A stretch of 64,000 bases of DNA from Flavobacterium sp. I3-2 (GTDB lineage: Bacteria; Bacteroidota; Bacteroidia; Flavobacteriales; Flavobacteriaceae). The stretch is taken from positions 2,294,001 to 2,358,000 of the forward strand of contig NZ_CP058306.1 of assembly GCF_013389595.1 (NCBI RefSeq), given 5' to 3'. Below, in pieces: positions 9,111-17,498 of the stretch. Position numbers and translations under genes: made by a program. A model generated the notes under the pieces. It was not told the DNA's origin. It searched no databases and worked only from the letters and a program-made list of their open reading frames with translations. The first letter of the stretch is position 1. Every line of letters starts with the position of its first letter.

Positions 9111-10082
9111 TTATTCTTCGTTCGAATTCACAAACGTTATTTTCTTAGTCGGAGCTACATTCACACGTAAATCAAAAATATCGAAACGGTTGTAATGACC
9201 TAAAATATCGTGCATTTGTTTCGGTTGAATGCATTTTGATAAATCAATCTCTGCATAAACCATTCCTTCGGTATCGATTAAAGGTTCGCCAATGACAGCT
9301 CCGTTTGGTCCGATAAAGCCTGAGAAAGCGCTACTTTTTCTTGATAATAATTCTTCAACATTCGGAACGTCATTTTTTAAAGCATCCATGATTTCTTGCG
9401 AAATGGTTGAACAAGAAACAATCGTAAATAATTTTCCTTCGAAAGAATGTGCTGCTGCTCTAATTTTAATTGCTTCTGCCATGTCATAATCTGGCGGAGC
9501 AACAGGCAACGAAATGTAATTGGCAATATGAATCAATTCGCCTTGAGCTAACAATGTAAATCTCGCTAAAGTGTTCGTGTTTTCGCCACAAGCCAAAGTT
9601 CCCAAAGGACCAACTTCTGTATCGTAAACTTTTAATGAAGAACCATCACCAGAAGTCCATGTTAATTTTTCTGCCCAAGTAGGTACCAATTTTCGGTGTT
9701 TTCCAATTAATTCTCCTTTGTTAGTAATAATTAAATTGGTATTATAAATTTCGCCATAACTGTCACCACGTTCGTTGATTCCGATTACGACCGTCATATC
9801 GAATTCATTGGCAGCTTTGTATAAAGCTTGCATGGCAACATCAGTTACAGCAACCGAATTTTTATATAATTCTTCATACCATTTGCTTCCTTGAACTGGA
9901 GTCATAATCCAATTCCAATACGGATATCCCGAAATAAAAACTTCAGGAAAAGCAATTAATTTCGCTCCATTTTCATGTGCTTCTTTGATGAATGAAATAG
10001 CTTTTTCAATTGTTTTTTCAACATTCAAAAAAACGGGTGCTGTTTGAACCGTTGCGGCTTTAAATTTTTTAAATGTTATCAT
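9111..10082 (-). CDS. Nitrilase (carbon-nitrogen hydrolase family)
   Basis: A 323-residue nitrilase-branch enzyme converting an organic nitrile to the acid and ammonia. The catalytic triad is visible: Glu47 in LIAFPEVFISGYPYW, Lys131 in HRKLVPTWAEK, and Cys165 in LACGENTNTLARF. CGENTN after the Cys and the PTWAEKLTW loop are typical of true nitrilases rather than amidases or N-carbamoylases. Placed inside an aryl-CoA/gentisate operon, it could supply the aromatic acid from an aromatic nitrile, for instance a hydroxy- or aminobenzonitrile. That substrate is an inference from context. Confidence 0.85.
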   Translation of the reverse strand: MITFKKFKAATVQTAPVFLNVEKTIEKAISFIKEAHENGAKLIAFPEVFISGYPYWNWIMTPVQGSKWYEELYKNSVAVTDVAMQALYKAANEFDMTVVIGINERGDSYGEIYNTNLIITNKGELIGKHRKLVPTWAEKLTWTSGDGSSLKVYDTEVGPLGTLACGENTNTLARFTLLAQGELIHIANYISLPVAPPDYDMAEAIKIRAAAHSFEGKLFTIVSCSTISQEIMDALKNDVPNVEELLSRKSSAFSGFIGPNGAVIGEPLIDTEGMVYAEIDLSKCIQPKQMHDILGHYNRFDIFDLRVNVAPTKKITFVNSNEE

Positions 10083-10128
10083 ATTATATTTTTTCTACTA
10101 ACTCTGATAGAGTTTTTTAAATTTTTCT

Positions 10129-10170
10129 AATTATGAATGATTAATTATGAATGATTAATTACGAATTACG
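10129..10170. repeat. Left flank of AT-rich tandem repeats beside the four-helix-bundle gene
   Basis: Short tandem units of the TTAATTATGAATGA / AATTACGAATTACG type. The same family occurs on the other side of the gene at 10522-10556 in related form. The gene's stop codon lies inside this flank. Confidence 0.6.
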
Positions 10171-10522
10171 ATTTGTTGCGTATTGTTTTTTGAATAGAAC
10201 CAATTATTTTTAAAATTTCAGTTACATCATTTAATAAACTTTCACTCTGTTCTAGGGATAAAAAATGAGTATCTTTTAACAGTCTTATCCAATAATGTGT
10301 TTCTCTAGCTTCTTTGTAAGCTATTGTTAATTTTGCGAAAAAGTCTTTACTTGATTGACCTCCGATTGCTTCTTCAACATTTGCACCTATTGATGTTCCG
10401 CATCTTAACAATTGTTTACTTAAAACAAATTCTTTTTTTTCGGATGATAAATATTGATAGACTTTTACAATTCTTACTGCAAAAGCATAACTTTTTGATT
10501 GAATTATATTGTCTTCTTTCAT
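10166..10522 (-). CDS. Four-helix bundle protein (S23/IVS-like family)
   Basis: About 118 residues from the chosen start (MKEDNIIQSKSYAFAVRIV). The sequence shows the typical SYAFAVRIVKVYQYL, the conserved LRCGTSIGANVEEA turn, and EARETHYWIRLLKD. The family is found inside 23S rRNA intervening sequences and as stand-alone genes in Bacteroidota; the related Avd protein works with diversity-generating retroelements, but no reverse transcriptase is seen here. A longer reading frame extends to 10621 but runs through the AT-rich repeat and the thioesterase gene, so the later Met is preferred. It interrupts an otherwise tight operon. Confidence 0.8.
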   Translation of the reverse strand: MKEDNIIQSKSYAFAVRIVKVYQYLSSEKKEFVLSKQLLRCGTSIGANVEEAIGGQSSKDFFAKLTIAYKEARETHYWIRLLKDTHFLSLEQSESLLNDVTEILKIIGSIQKTIRNKS

Positions 10523-10556
10523 CATTCGTAATTTATAATTTGTAATTCGTAATTCT
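10522..10556. repeat. Right flank of AT-rich tandem repeats, reaching into the thioesterase 3' end
   Basis: Units of the AATTCGTAATT / AATTTGTAATT type between the four-helix-bundle start and the thioesterase stop. They encode the final RITNYKL of the thioesterase frame, and the same words appear in the overlapping frame. This is best explained by insertion of the repeat-flanked unit at the 3' end of the thioesterase gene. Confidence 0.6.
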
Positions 10557-10952
10557 TTTAGCAGTTTCTTCGTTAAAGGCTTCAGATTTAATACTTTTCC
10601 TATCTTCTGAAATAACCACATTTACTAAAGTAACTTCTCCTTCTAAAACCATTTTATCGTCTTGATTGATGAAATGAAAACCACAGATTACAGACGAGTT
10701 TTTTAGTTCTTTAACCCAAAGTTTTTTGGTTAAGACTTCTCCAATTCGGGCAGCATTTTTAAATTGAACTTTTAAATCAACCGTTGGGATGCCATTGGTT
10801 TCGTGAATTTTCGAAAAAGGACGTTCTAAAGCTTCGTCAAACCAATCTTCAACCAAATCATTTAACATTTCTAAAAAACGCGGATAAAAAACAATTCCTG
10901 CGAAATCGGTATGTCTAAAACGTATTTGTTCTTCTTTTATAAAATAGTTCAT
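10533..10952 (-). CDS. Acyl-CoA thioesterase of the 4-hydroxybenzoyl-CoA type (hotdog fold)
   Basis: A 139-residue hotdog-fold thioesterase. The N-terminal motif RFRHTDFAGIVFYPRFLEMLND matches the 4HBT family active-site region (Asp of HTD and the following helix); VDLKVQFKNAARIGE and VICGFHFINQD follow. It would release gentisate, or a hydroxy-anthranilate, from its CoA ester after ring hydroxylation. It starts 3 bases after the CoA-ligase stop. The last seven residues (RITNYKL) are encoded by the AT-rich repeat that flanks the inserted four-helix-bundle gene, so the natural C-terminus has been replaced or extended; the fold itself appears complete. Confidence 0.82.
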   Translation of the reverse strand: MNYFIKEEQIRFRHTDFAGIVFYPRFLEMLNDLVEDWFDEALERPFSKIHETNGIPTVDLKVQFKNAARIGEVLTKKLWVKELKNSSVICGFHFINQDDKMVLEGEVTLVNVVISEDRKSIKSEAFNEETAKRITNYKL

Positions 10953-10954
10953 CT

Positions 10955-12541
10955 TTAGTTTTGTTTTAATTTAAATCTCTGAATTTTTCCTGTTTCTGTT
11001 TTCGGAAGATAATCTAAAAAGTTGATAATTCTTGGATATTTATATGGAGCTGCATTTTCTTTAAACCAATTTTGAAGTTGTATTTTGAAAGTTTCAGTAG
11101 CTAAGTTTTTATCTTTTAAAATGATATTCGCGCAAACCAACATCCCTCTTTCTTGGTCAGGAATTCCTACAACGGCACATTCTAAAATAGCTTCGTGCAT
11201 CAGTAAAACACTTTCAACTTCAATAGCTGCAATATTATAACCAGAAGAAATAATCATATCGTCACCTCTGGCAATAAACCAAAAATAACCATCAGCATCT
11301 TGTTTAAAAATATCACCTGTAATATTCCAACCGTTTTGTACGTATTCTTGTTGCTTTTCGATTCGATTTAAATATTTGCAACCTGTAATTCCACGAACAG
11401 CTAATCTTCCAGGAATATTAGTTTCGGCTGGGTTTCCATTTTCATCAACAATGATAGCTTCATAACCAGTAATCGGAATTCCTGTGGAACCCGCTTTAAA
11501 ATGTTCTTCGTTTGACGAAATAAAAATATGTAGCATTTCTGTCGCACCAATTCCGTCAATGATTTTTAAGCCGGTTTTTTCATACCAATCTTCCCAAACT
11601 TTTAATGGTAAGGTTTCACCTGCCGATACGCATTTTCGTAAACTCGAAATATCATAATCTTTAGATTTTTCTGTCAAGATGCGCCAAGCTGTTGGAGCTG
11701 TAAAACAAATAGTAACTTTATATTTTTCGATGGTTGCCAATAAAACATCCGGATTTGGTTTTTCAATTAAAACCGTACTTGCACCAAAATACATCGGAAA
11801 CAAAACCAATCCGCCCAAACCAAAAGTAAATCCGATAGGAGGTGTTCCTGTAAAAATGTCATTTGCTGTTGGTTGTAATGAGAAATTCGGAAAAGCTTCA
11901 CAAATATTCAAAACATCTTTATGATACTGCGCCGTCATTTTTGGGTTTCCTGTTGTGCCAGATGTAAATCCGATTAACGCAATATCATTGGCTTTTGATT
12001 TATAGTTTTCGAAAGTTTTTGGTTTAGTTGCCATTAACGATTCGAAATCAGAATTTCCGAAAAATATCTTTTCTTTAACTAAATTACTTTTGATAAGTTG
12101 CACTTCTTCAGCCAAAAGAATATCTGAAATGATGTGCGAAATTTCTGCGCATTCAACCATCGTTTCTAATTCTTTTGCTCGAAGCAACGGCATGGTTGCA
12201 ACAACAATTCCACCGGCTTTAATAATTGCAAACCAACAAGCCACCATCATCGGGTTGTTACAAGAACGCAATAACACGCGATTTCCTGATTTAAGATTGA
12301 AATTATCAACTAAAATATGCGCAATCTGATTCGCTTTTTCAAGTACATCTTGATACGTCCAAACGCTCGAATCGGTAATTATACATTTGCGATTTCCGAA
12401 ACCATTTTTGCAATGTTCGTCTAAAAGTTTTTCTACACAATTTAAATCATCAGGATGTTGAAATTGCGGTAAATCCAAAAATGGATATTGCGGTTGAAAC
12501 TCTAAATCGGGTAAATGATAGGTAACGAAATTATCTTCCAT
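10955..12541 (-). CDS. Aryl-CoA ligase (benzoate / 2-aminobenzoate / salicylate-CoA ligase family)
   Basis: A 528-residue AMP-forming acyl-CoA synthetase. Motifs in order: ALIGFTSGTTGNPKM (ATP binding), the GIGATEMLHIF motif with the catalytic Glu, NITGDIF with the adenosine-binding Asp, and the C-terminal hinge ARGDDMIISSGYNIAAIEVE, ending with the catalytic Lys in PKTETGKIQRFKL. The closest recalled families are benzoate-CoA and 2-aminobenzoate-CoA ligases. In this operon it should activate the aromatic acid (salicylate or anthranilate) to its CoA ester for the adjacent hydroxylase, whose gene ends 3 bases upstream. Substrate choice cannot be read from the sequence alone. Confidence 0.85.
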   Translation of the reverse strand: MEDNFVTYHLPDLEFQPQYPFLDLPQFQHPDDLNCVEKLLDEHCKNGFGNRKCIITDSSVWTYQDVLEKANQIAHILVDNFNLKSGNRVLLRSCNNPMMVACWFAIIKAGGIVVATMPLLRAKELETMVECAEISHIISDILLAEEVQLIKSNLVKEKIFFGNSDFESLMATKPKTFENYKSKANDIALIGFTSGTTGNPKMTAQYHKDVLNICEAFPNFSLQPTANDIFTGTPPIGFTFGLGGLVLFPMYFGASTVLIEKPNPDVLLATIEKYKVTICFTAPTAWRILTEKSKDYDISSLRKCVSAGETLPLKVWEDWYEKTGLKIIDGIGATEMLHIFISSNEEHFKAGSTGIPITGYEAIIVDENGNPAETNIPGRLAVRGITGCKYLNRIEKQQEYVQNGWNITGDIFKQDADGYFWFIARGDDMIISSGYNIAAIEVESVLLMHEAILECAVVGIPDQERGMLVCANIILKDKNLATETFKIQLQNWFKENAAPYKYPRIINFLDYLPKTETGKIQRFKLKQN

Positions 12542-12544
12542 AGT

Positions 12545-14797
12545 TTACTTTTTATTGCTTTTAGGTTTCAATGCGCGTTTCATTTTCTCAATTTGTTTTC
12601 TTGAAGTTTGCTCAGAACTGACTAAAGTTTGAATCCCTTTTTCGTACGAAATCGGTGCTTCAATATTTTCAATTGCTTCGTAAGCTTTTGCTTTAATTGC
12701 AAAATAAGGGTCAAGTAAAAGTGGTTTTCCTAAAGCAACTAAATCTGCTTTTCCACTTAAAATAATAGTGTTAATTTGGTCGATATCTGTGATATTTCCT
12801 GCGGTAATTGTAGGAATATGTACCGTATTTCTAATCGCATCAGCAAATGGAACTTGCCACATTCTACCACCTTTTGGTTGTTGATTTACGACTGTATTTC
12901 CTGTAGAAACGGTTATGATATCTGCTCCAGCTTCTTTAAATGCTTTTGAAATTGCGTAAACATCATTTTCAGAAATTCCATTTTCTGACCAATCTGTTGC
13001 AGAAATACGTACAGAAATTGGTTTTTCTTTCGGGAATACGTTTCGAATCGCATCAAAAACTTCTAACGGAAAGCGTAATCTGTTTTCAATCGAGCCACCA
13101 TATGTATCCGTTCTATTGTTTGTTAATGGAGATAAAAATGTTGCTAACAAAAAGCCATGATGCGCTTGAAGTTCAATCATATCAAAATTTGCATTTTCTG
13201 CATTTTGAGCTGCAATTACAAATTGATTTATGATTTGTTGCATGTGTTCACGATTCATTTCAGAAGGCGTTGGATAATTTTCCGAAAAAGGTAACGGAGA
13301 AGCAGCTATTAAGTTTTTAGAAATTTGACTTTTTCTACCCGCATGACCTAATTGAATCGCCGTTTTTGTTTTTGTATGTTTATGAATGAAATCGTTGATT
13401 CGTTTCCAAGCATTGGTTTGTTCATCGTTGTAAATTCCTGGGCAACCTAAAGTAATGCGACCTTCGTCAGAAATAGCTGTCATTTCTGTGAAAACTAAAC
13501 CTAATCCGCCTAGAGCGCGAGATGTATAATGTTGAAAATGCCAATCGTTAATCAATCCGTTTTCTGCTTGATATTGTCCCATTGCCGACATCGCTATTCG
13601 ATTTTCGATGATTAAATCTCGAAATTTAAAAGGAGTATAAGCTGCCGAATTCGATTCAAACTGGTTAATTTCTTTGAATTCATTTAAAACTTTATCGGTG
13701 TATGATTTATCTCGTAAACGTAAATTTTCGTAGGTAACTTTTTTAGAACGCGTCATACATCCAAAAGAAAATTGATAAAAAGGATGTTGATTGTTTCGGT
13801 CCATATTTTCGAACCAATCCAAAGAAACCGTTGCCGCATACTGAATCATTTCAACCGGATTTCTTCTGGTTTTTTCGTATTGTTCAAATGCTGCTTGAAC
13901 ATTACTAGGATTTGCAATCACAGCATCTGACAAACCGATAGCGCAATCCATCGCCAATTTTGTTCCCGAACCAATCGAATAATGAGCAGTTGCTTTTGCA
14001 TCGCCAATAAGAACGATATTTTTGTACGACCAGTTTTTGTTGGTTACGTGCGGAAATTGACGCCAATGCGATTTATTTGTAATCAACGGATGTCCGTCTA
14101 ATTCATTTTTAAATATTTCAGAAAGTTTAGAAACCGTGTCGTTTTCGTTATCAACTTCGAATTGTAATTTTTCCCAAGTTTCGTTGCTGCATTCAAAAAT
14201 CCAAGTACTCATGCCTTCTTCGTATTGATAGGTGTGAGCAACAATGCTTCCGAAAGGCGTAGTTCTGAAAAAATATGTAAACGCATCTAAAGGTTTTGTA
14301 GAACCTAGCCAAACAAAACGATTGGTTTTCATCTGAATTTGTGTTCCGAATTGATTTTGAAATTGCGTTCGAACTCCGCTTCCAATTCCGTCTGCAGCTA
14401 CAATTATATCTGAATCTTTAAAAGGTTCTAAGTTCTCGATGTTTTGTTCAAAATGTAAACGAATGCCTTCTTCTTGGCAGCGTTGATGTAATAATTTTAA
14501 AAGTGTTTTTCTTGAACATCCGCAAAATCCATTGCCGGCAACGCTGACTTTTTTTCCATCTCGAGCTACAACAATGTCGTCCCAATAAGCAAACTCGCTT
14601 CGGATAAGCTCATACGATTGCATGTCGCGCTTTAAAAATTCGCCTAGTGTTTCGTCAGAAAAAACAACACCAAATCCAAAACTATCATCGGGTTTGTTTC
14701 TTTCGTAAATGTCAATTTCACAATGTGGCATCGCTTTTTTGGTCAGAATAGAAAAATATAATCCGCCAGGTCCGCCACCAATTACTGTTATTTTCAT
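12545..14797 (-). CDS. Fused aryl-CoA 5-hydroxylase / old-yellow-enzyme oxidoreductase
   Basis: A 750-residue two-domain flavoenzyme. The N-terminal part (about 1-380) is an FAD monooxygenase: dinucleotide fold IGGGPGGLYFSIL at the start and the second FAD motif VLIGDAKATAHYSIGSG. The C-terminal part (about 390-750) is an old-yellow-enzyme NADH:flavin oxidoreductase barrel (FRDLIIENRIAMSAM, then QLGHAGRK and GGSIENRLRFPLEV). This fusion is known from 2-aminobenzoyl-CoA monooxygenase/reductase and from proteins called bifunctional salicylyl-CoA 5-hydroxylase. With gentisate dioxygenase next door, 5-hydroxylation of salicylyl-CoA to gentisyl-CoA is the likelier role; an anthraniloyl-CoA role is the alternative. 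Start overlaps the flavin reductase stop (ATGA). Confidence 0.87.
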   Translation of the reverse strand: MKITVIGGGPGGLYFSILTKKAMPHCEIDIYERNKPDDSFGFGVVFSDETLGEFLKRDMQSYELIRSEFAYWDDIVVARDGKKVSVAGNGFCGCSRKTLLKLLHQRCQEEGIRLHFEQNIENLEPFKDSDIIVAADGIGSGVRTQFQNQFGTQIQMKTNRFVWLGSTKPLDAFTYFFRTTPFGSIVAHTYQYEEGMSTWIFECSNETWEKLQFEVDNENDTVSKLSEIFKNELDGHPLITNKSHWRQFPHVTNKNWSYKNIVLIGDAKATAHYSIGSGTKLAMDCAIGLSDAVIANPSNVQAAFEQYEKTRRNPVEMIQYAATVSLDWFENMDRNNQHPFYQFSFGCMTRSKKVTYENLRLRDKSYTDKVLNEFKEINQFESNSAAYTPFKFRDLIIENRIAMSAMGQYQAENGLINDWHFQHYTSRALGGLGLVFTEMTAISDEGRITLGCPGIYNDEQTNAWKRINDFIHKHTKTKTAIQLGHAGRKSQISKNLIAASPLPFSENYPTPSEMNREHMQQIINQFVIAAQNAENANFDMIELQAHHGFLLATFLSPLTNNRTDTYGGSIENRLRFPLEVFDAIRNVFPKEKPISVRISATDWSENGISENDVYAISKAFKEAGADIITVSTGNTVVNQQPKGGRMWQVPFADAIRNTVHIPTITAGNITDIDQINTIILSGKADLVALGKPLLLDPYFAIKAKAYEAIENIEAPISYEKGIQTLVSSEQTSRKQIEKMKRALKPKSNKK

Positions 14798-15402
14798 AAG
14801 TTTCTTTTGATTGTAAAAATTTCTCCCAATTTGCTGTAATTAGAACCAGCTAATCGAGCAACAGGTTTATAAGTTTCTAAGTTGATTTTGTAATTATCGA
14901 GCAAGATTTCTTCATTTACATGAATCATTTTTACTTTTCCAATAACCACGCACGCGCCTCCATTTGTATGATTTTCTAGAAAATAATGATGAACCATTTC
15001 GCATTCAAAATGAGCTTTTGATTCACCAACACGCATTGGTTTTATAGTTTGTGATGGAATAGGAGTTAGGTTGGCTAATTCAAATTCGTCTACATCCGAT
15101 GTTACATTGTTTGATGTAAGATTCATTTGTTCAACCAAATCTTCGGTAACCAGATTTACTACAAATTCTTTTGTAGCTAGTACATTGTTTAAGGTGTCTT
15201 TATTTTTGTTTCCTGTTCTTACCGTTGAAAACATGATATGAGGCGGGTCTTCGCCGACAATATTAAAAAATGAGAAAGGAGCAAGGTTATTTATTCCGTT
15301 TTCGTCTTTAGTAGAAATCCATCCAATCGGACGTGGAATTACTAAACCTGTAAGAAGTTTGTAAAGTGTGTTTGATTCTGTTTTTTCTACTAAAATTTGC
15401 AT
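14794..15402 (-). CDS. Flavin reductase family protein (FMN-binding split barrel)
   Basis: A 202-residue flavin reductase/flavoredoxin-like protein. LVIPRPIGWISTKDENGINNLAPFSFFNIVGEDPP is typical of the family: the PRPIGW motif binds flavin, and the PPHIMFS and GNKNKDTLNNV stretches follow. It is the first gene of the minus-strand operon, and its stop overlaps the hydroxylase start. It may supply reduced flavin to the hydroxylase fusion or act on a CoA-ester intermediate. No regulator gene lies beside it. Upstream is a gene-free AT-rich stretch and a dead IS982 copy, so the operon promoter must lie within the few hundred bases before 15402, but no clear box was found. Confidence 0.8.
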   Translation of the reverse strand: MQILVEKTESNTLYKLLTGLVIPRPIGWISTKDENGINNLAPFSFFNIVGEDPPHIMFSTVRTGNKNKDTLNNVLATKEFVVNLVTEDLVEQMNLTSNNVTSDVDEFELANLTPIPSQTIKPMRVGESKAHFECEMVHHYFLENHTNGGACVVIGKVKMIHVNEEILLDNYKINLETYKPVARLAGSNYSKLGEIFTIKRNL

Positions 15403-15880
15403 ATAAAAATTATTTATTCACAAATAAAGCAAAAAATATTTATAACACTAAATTTTATCTTAATTCAGTTAAAAAAATGTTACTGAAAAAAAAATGAATT
15501 GCTATAGGTATGTAGTTGAAGACTTGTTTTTTTATGTTAATTTCCAGTGTTTAATTTTAAGAAAATATTATAGGGATAGTAAAGAGATTAAAGAATATAA
15601 CAATTACCACAAAAGTAAAAGAGACCTTATTTGTCTATTGAAGTACAAAAATAGTTTCAGGTAATTTGACAATAACAACTATTAAGAGAAATCTAGTATT
15701 GAATTCAACAAAGCAAATTATTGTTCAAGAAAAAATAAGATATGGTACTCATTGGATGTAATTATTTTTAATAAAATAAATGGATTTTATAATGGTTAAA
15801 ATATTGAATTTTAGTATCTTGGATTCTCTGGGTAAACCAATATCTATGCCAGAGATAGTGAGAAATTATTTTAGAGTTTT
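15403..15880. other. AT-rich stretch with no recognised gene
   Basis: About 480 bases between the aromatic operon and the IS982 remnant. I see no coding pattern, RNA gene or clear promoter. It should contain the operon promoter and perhaps eroded 5' parts of the IS982 copy. Confidence 0.5.
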
Positions 15881-16390
15881 AGAAGTTATAAGTTCTTTAC
15901 TAAAGGATTTTGTACTTCTCTAAACTATTCGTTTTACGGGGATAAATTACATTGGGTCTGTTCTATAAATGGAATTCTCCATTCTTTAGATATTACAAAA
16001 AGCAGAAGTTCACGATGTTCATTTTTTGAAAAATATAAAAAACAAATGTCCGATTGTGTATTACTTGGAGATAGTGGTTACTTATCTCAAAGTATTCAAT
16101 TAGATTTGTTTTCAAACTGTAAATATCAAATTAGAAACACCAAAAAGAGTTAATCAGGAAGATTACAAACCCCAACCTTATATCTTTAGGAAGTCAAGAA
16201 AAAGAATTGAAACATTATTTTCGCAACTATGCGACCAGTTCAGAATTAGAAACAATTATGGTAAAACTTTTGAGGGTTTTAAAACAAGACCCGAGAGCTT
16301 GCTCGAACTGGCGAAGCAATTTTGGCAAAAATAACAGCATTAACATTGGTATAATATTCCAATAAATTCATTTTTGAACCAATAAACAAT
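15880..16390 (+). pseudogene. IS982-family transposase remnant, copy 1 (multiple frameshifts)
   Basis: Pieces of an IS982-family DDE transposase can be read across frames: GFCTSLNYSFYGDKLHWVCSI, then NGILHSLDITK, (frameshift) VHDVHFLKN, (frameshift) CVLLGDSGYLSQSIQLDLF, a stop at 16150, and a C-terminal part (frameshifted) with KRIETLFSQLCDQFRIR. The conserved GDRGYLS motif has Ser in place of Arg. Near 16290-16312 about 22 extra bases containing a small palindrome (CGAGAGCTTGCTCG) interrupt the C-terminal part. The N-terminal third is missing. At least three frame breaks mean it cannot be active. A second remnant with about 130 closely similar bases lies at 58190-58680 in the same direction. 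Confidence 0.8.
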
Positions 16391-16511
16391 TTAATTACAC
16401 TCAACGGGTTAAAAATTATAAAAAAAGTACCCTTCTTTTATAAGTTATTAAAAAAAACTAAAAGCAAAAAATTAAGCTATAAGAAATCAACTTTTTTTTT
16501 AAACCTCATTT

Positions 16512-17006
16512 TTAGTTTAGATACGGAAATGAAGTATATTTATAGCTATAAATTAAATTGGAATAAATTTTATACAATTCGTTTCTCAAATTTTGATTTA
16601 ACAAACTAGTCAATTTAATTTGAGATCCATCTATTAAATGAATTTCTACGTAGTAATTATTATCAAAAGTAGAAAACCTAATATTATATTTTTCAAAATA
16701 ATTTTTAGGGCCAATAAATTTAATAGATTCTATTTTTTCAATCTTAATAATTTTTTTATTTAAAGTATTATAAGATATTTCAATTTCATCCTTATGTAAA
16801 TGTAAATCTATTGTGTGATTTTTTCTATAGTAATTCCATGTTAAAATTAATGTTGGTAATATAGAATAGAAGAATAAAAACAAATAAGATATAATATAAA
16901 GATTGTCATAATCTTCAAACATATAGATTAACATTAGAATTCCAAATGAATTAATAACTAGCATTGGTAATAAATTATTTATGATATTTTTAGGTGTTAT
17001 TTTCAT
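16512..17006 (-). CDS. Orphan membrane protein with two transmembrane segments
   Basis: A 164-residue protein I do not recognise. Two hydrophobic segments near the N-terminus (LLPMLVINSFGILMLIYMF and YIISYLFLFFYSILPTLILTW) are followed by a hydrophilic C-terminal domain of about 100 residues with alternating beta-like pattern (KNHTIDLHLHKDEIEISYN, YYVEIHLIDGSQIKLTSL). This two-helix plus beta-domain layout resembles the small PH-like or DUF membrane proteins common in Bacteroidota. It stands alone between the IS982 remnant and a repeat, with no operon partner. Confidence 0.6.
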   Translation of the reverse strand: MKITPKNIINNLLPMLVINSFGILMLIYMFEDYDNLYIISYLFLFFYSILPTLILTWNYYRKNHTIDLHLHKDEIEISYNTLNKKIIKIEKIESIKFIGPKNYFEKYNIRFSTFDNNYYVEIHLIDGSQIKLTSLLNQNLRNELYKIYSNLIYSYKYTSFPYLN

Positions 17007-17047
17007 TTTTATGATGTTTCAAATCTAAATTTATTAAACAAAAAAAA

Positions 17048-17152
17048 GCTTCGCAATAGGGATGGAAGCTTTGTTTGAGCTCTTTTGCAAAATTTTAATT
17101 TGCAAAAAGCGAGTGCGGACAGCCCGACCTGTAATGAAATGGAAGGGATTGC
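17048..17152 (+). repeat. Interspersed inverted repeat, copy C (diverged)
   Basis: It shares ordered blocks with the copies at 5774-5867 and 29759-29832: GCAATAGGGATGGAAG near the left and GACAGCCCGACC near the right, with inverted ends GCAAT/ATTGC in place of GCGTTA/TAACGC. The centre has a TTTTGCAAA stem with its complement (17083-17106). Confidence 0.55.
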
Positions 17153-17162
17153 TCTAAAAAAA

Positions 17163-17387
17163 TTAATCGTTAAATAAATCGTTTTTAGCTAACAATGTTT
17201 TTGCTGTTTCTAAAACATCTTGTTCAACGAAAATATGTGTAGCTTTATCTGCCATTCCAAAACCTGCTGCAATTGCAGAATTGATATCGTTTCTTTCAAC
17301 AAATTCGATATTGTTTAGTTCTAATAAATTTTTAACCGCTAATGCTGTTGTAGGTGTTCCAACGAATAATTCTACGTGATTTTCCAT
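17163..17387 (-). CDS. DUF2007-like small protein
   Basis: A 74-residue protein from the preferred start MENHVELF; a frame-open extension to 17417 adds ten residues with no support. The pattern ELFVGTPTTALAVKNLLELNNIEFV, then a Gly/Ala loop and THIFVEQDVLETAKTLL, resembles DUF2007 (putative signal-transducing protein), a small beta-alpha-beta domain. Role unknown. It lies downstream of clpB on the same strand but beyond a strong terminator, so it probably has its own promoter. Confidence 0.6.
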   Translation of the reverse strand: MENHVELFVGTPTTALAVKNLLELNNIEFVERNDINSAIAAGFGMADKATHIFVEQDVLETAKTLLAKNDLFND

Positions 17388-17432
17388 AATATCTATTTTA
17401 TTTTGATAAAAGTACATATAATTTCTACCAAA

Positions 17433-17465
17433 AAAAACGCCTAACTTAAAAAATTAGGCGTTTTT
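17433..17465 (-). terminator. Intrinsic terminator after clpB
   Basis: A perfect 12-bp stem (AAAAACGCCTAA and its complement TTAGGCGTTTTT) with a 9-base loop. It follows the clpB stop by 34 bases, and the A/T tracts on both sides would let it work in either direction. Confidence 0.9.
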
Positions 17466-17498
17466 CTACATTAATAAAAAAATAACTATGAAAATTGT

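Noticed and set aside
10097..10120. ACTCT/AGAGT hairpin as a terminator inside the aromatic operon
   Set aside because: The stem is only five or six pairs and lacks a T run in the direction of transcription (minus strand).
10166..10522. Diversity-generating retroelement around the four-helix-bundle (Avd-like) gene
   Set aside because: No reverse transcriptase and no template/variable repeat pair were found nearby.
15403..15880. Promoter box for the aromatic operon
   Set aside because: CAAATAAA and CAAAAAATA on the plus strand resemble the reversed TAnnTTTG element but spacing is off by one or more bases; not reliable.
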